Positions 5,213-6,099 of a stretch of DNA of 6,099 nucleotides are shown here, in pieces. The notes beneath the pieces were generated by a model. The model worked only from the letters and a program-made list of their open reading frames with translations. It was not told where the DNA came from and ran no database searches. Source of the DNA: Verrucomicrobiota bacterium. GTDB lineage: Bacteria; Verrucomicrobiota; Verrucomicrobiia; Limisphaerales; JAHEOI01. The stretch is taken from assembly GCA_018610125.1 (NCBI GenBank), contig JAHEOI010000023.1, positions 1-6,099 of the forward strand, read 5' to 3'. A program made the position numbers and the translations under genes. Positions within the stretch are counted from its first letter, which is position 1. The number at the start of each line of letters is the position of its first letter.

Positions 5213-6099
5213 TTAACGGTTTTGGGGTAGTAGGATAACCTGGTACATAGAGCCCGCACTGCCATTGCCCCCGAGCACCACTTGGCCCGGCTTTACGTCT
5301 TTCTTGAAAAGATTGAAAGCAACATCGCTCGTTTCCAACCGGAGATCGGTTTCTTCGAAGCCCGACTGGCCGAGCCAATCGGGAACGTCGGAAGGTCGGC
5401 TGTCGTAAGCGACGTAGATGGTGGCCGGCTTGTTCAACATGAAGCGAATGTGTCGGCGATTGTCTACGTTTTTGTCGTCGTTGGCGGTGCGGAGGTAGAT
5501 CGCTCCTTTGAGCGTCTCGGGAACGCTTTGATAGACGTAGTCGCGATCGGTAAACAGCTTCGCCCCTTGCTCCAGCCCGTTCCGGACCCATTCGTATCCA
5601 TTGTCGGTGCTGGCACGGAAGCCAATCGCGGTAAGCGGTTCCGACCACTTCTCGTCGTCGATCCACTCATAGTGTGCCTCCGAAACGGGGCCGACCTGCT
5701 TACCGTTTTCAAAGACCGCCGCGCGCACGCGGGTTGATCGAATGATTTTGAGCGGCTTTCGGTAGGCAGGGCTATCGGCGGAAAGCTCGCCTTCGCCCGT
5801 CTCATAGCGGATGGTCCAATCCTCGTCGGTTCCTGCGACAAGCCGAACCTCGAGGGGTTCACGAAATCGGCGAGCCCCGGGGTTAAAGGCAATTTGGACT
5901 TGTTCTTCAACCCACTGTCGGATAACCGTCCGCGCCGGCTTCACACCCTTTTTGCCGCTGGGCGTGCTAATGGCCGCGGCATTGATTTGCGGATCGGGAC
6001 CCAAGGCAAGCAGAACCGCTCCCTGCACATTGACGGAGTCGGTTTCGGAAGCGATCTGTCTCAATCGATCCTTCGAAGCCAAGGCCCGCAGAGCATTCC
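5213..6099 (-). CDS. C-terminal part of a large, probably exported multidomain protein (5' truncated)
   Basis: The frame is open to the window edge, with 294 residues visible; a TTG at 6082 is inside the frame, and the codons before it (N-A-L-R-A) continue the same helix. Residues about 1-33 look like one HEAT-type helical repeat. Residues about 75-145 resemble a chitobiase/hexosaminidase C-terminal-like (FN3-associated) beta domain: IRYETGEGELSADSPAY and a following VRAAVFENGKQVGPVSEAHY. Residues about 190-294 form another beta-rich domain with LRTANDDK, PATIYVAYDSRPSDVPDWL and VVLGGN...MYQV; domains of this look occur at the ends of exported PVC proteins, including sulfatases and polysaccharide-active proteins. 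The catalytic or heme part, if any, is outside the window. It could be a HEAT-containing sulfatase or another surface protein. It lies 27 bases upstream of the sulfatase start on the same strand, so co-transcription is likely. Confidence 0.75.
   Translation of the reverse strand, partial: NALRALASKDRLRQIASETDSVNVQGAVLLALGPDPQINAAAISTPSGKKGVKPARTVIRQWVEEQVQIAFNPGARRFREPLEVRLVAGTDEDWTIRYETGEGELSADSPAYRKPLKIIRSTRVRAAVFENGKQVGPVSEAHYEWIDDEKWSEPLTAIGFRASTDNGYEWVRNGLEQGAKLFTDRDYVYQSVPETLKGAIYLRTANDDKNVDNRRHIRFMLNKPATIYVAYDSRPSDVPDWLGQSGFEETDLRLETSDVAFNLFKKDVKPGQVVLGGNGSAGSMYQVILLPQNR

Noticed and set aside
4956..5666. 236-residue minus-strand frame spanning the junction of the two minus-strand genes
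   Set aside because: It is arginine-rich, out of frame with both genes, and overlaps their well-supported coding sequence and ribosome binding site.

Overview
The window looks like a piece of a Verrucomicrobiota (PVC superphylum) chromosome. The signs are a truncated reading frame ending in the ...QFFRVQR tail typical of secreted verrucomicrobial proteins, a sulfatase of the N-sulfoglucosamine-sulfohydrolase-like type that is abundant in marine Verrucomicrobia and Planctomycetes, a multidomain exported protein with a chitobiase-C-terminal-like domain, moderately high GC, and GGAGG/GAGG ribosome binding sites. The phylum assignment is an inference from protein style; no marker gene is present.

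Layout. (1) 2-142 (+): last 46 codons of a secreted protein, followed by a near-perfect intrinsic terminator at 181-212. (2) 213-386: intergenic DNA with a short palindrome, tandem decamers and one copy of a degenerate repeat, then the ribosome binding site of the next gene. (3) 387-2549 (+): a 720-residue exported protein resembling alpha-glucuronidase (GH67/GH20-type) glycosidases. Its last 41 bases overlap the start of a GNAT acetyltransferase, 2509-3063 (+). (4) 3064-3685: 622 bases between convergent genes, with no convincing gene but rich in structure. It holds a hairpin just after the acetyltransferase, a second copy of the repeat seen at 230-269, two further hairpins, and a 100-bp element bounded by 24/25-bp imperfect inverted repeats. 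(5) 3686-5185 (-): an exported sulfatase with a Cys-type CTASR active-site signature. (6) 5213-6099 (-): C-terminal part of a large protein whose 5' end lies outside the window; it and the sulfatase form a likely operon running leftward.

How it may work together: an exported glycosidase-like protein, an exported sulfatase and a multidomain exported protein fit a locus for degrading a sulfated, possibly uronic-acid-containing polysaccharide. The actual substrate cannot be read from the sequence. The glycosidase/GNAT pair is bracketed by two same-orientation copies of the degenerate repeat, so it may be a discrete module. I found no CRISPR array, tRNA, rRNA, intact transposase or phage gene. 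The best candidates for something undescribed are the glycosidase-like protein and the small inverted-repeat element at 3573-3672.
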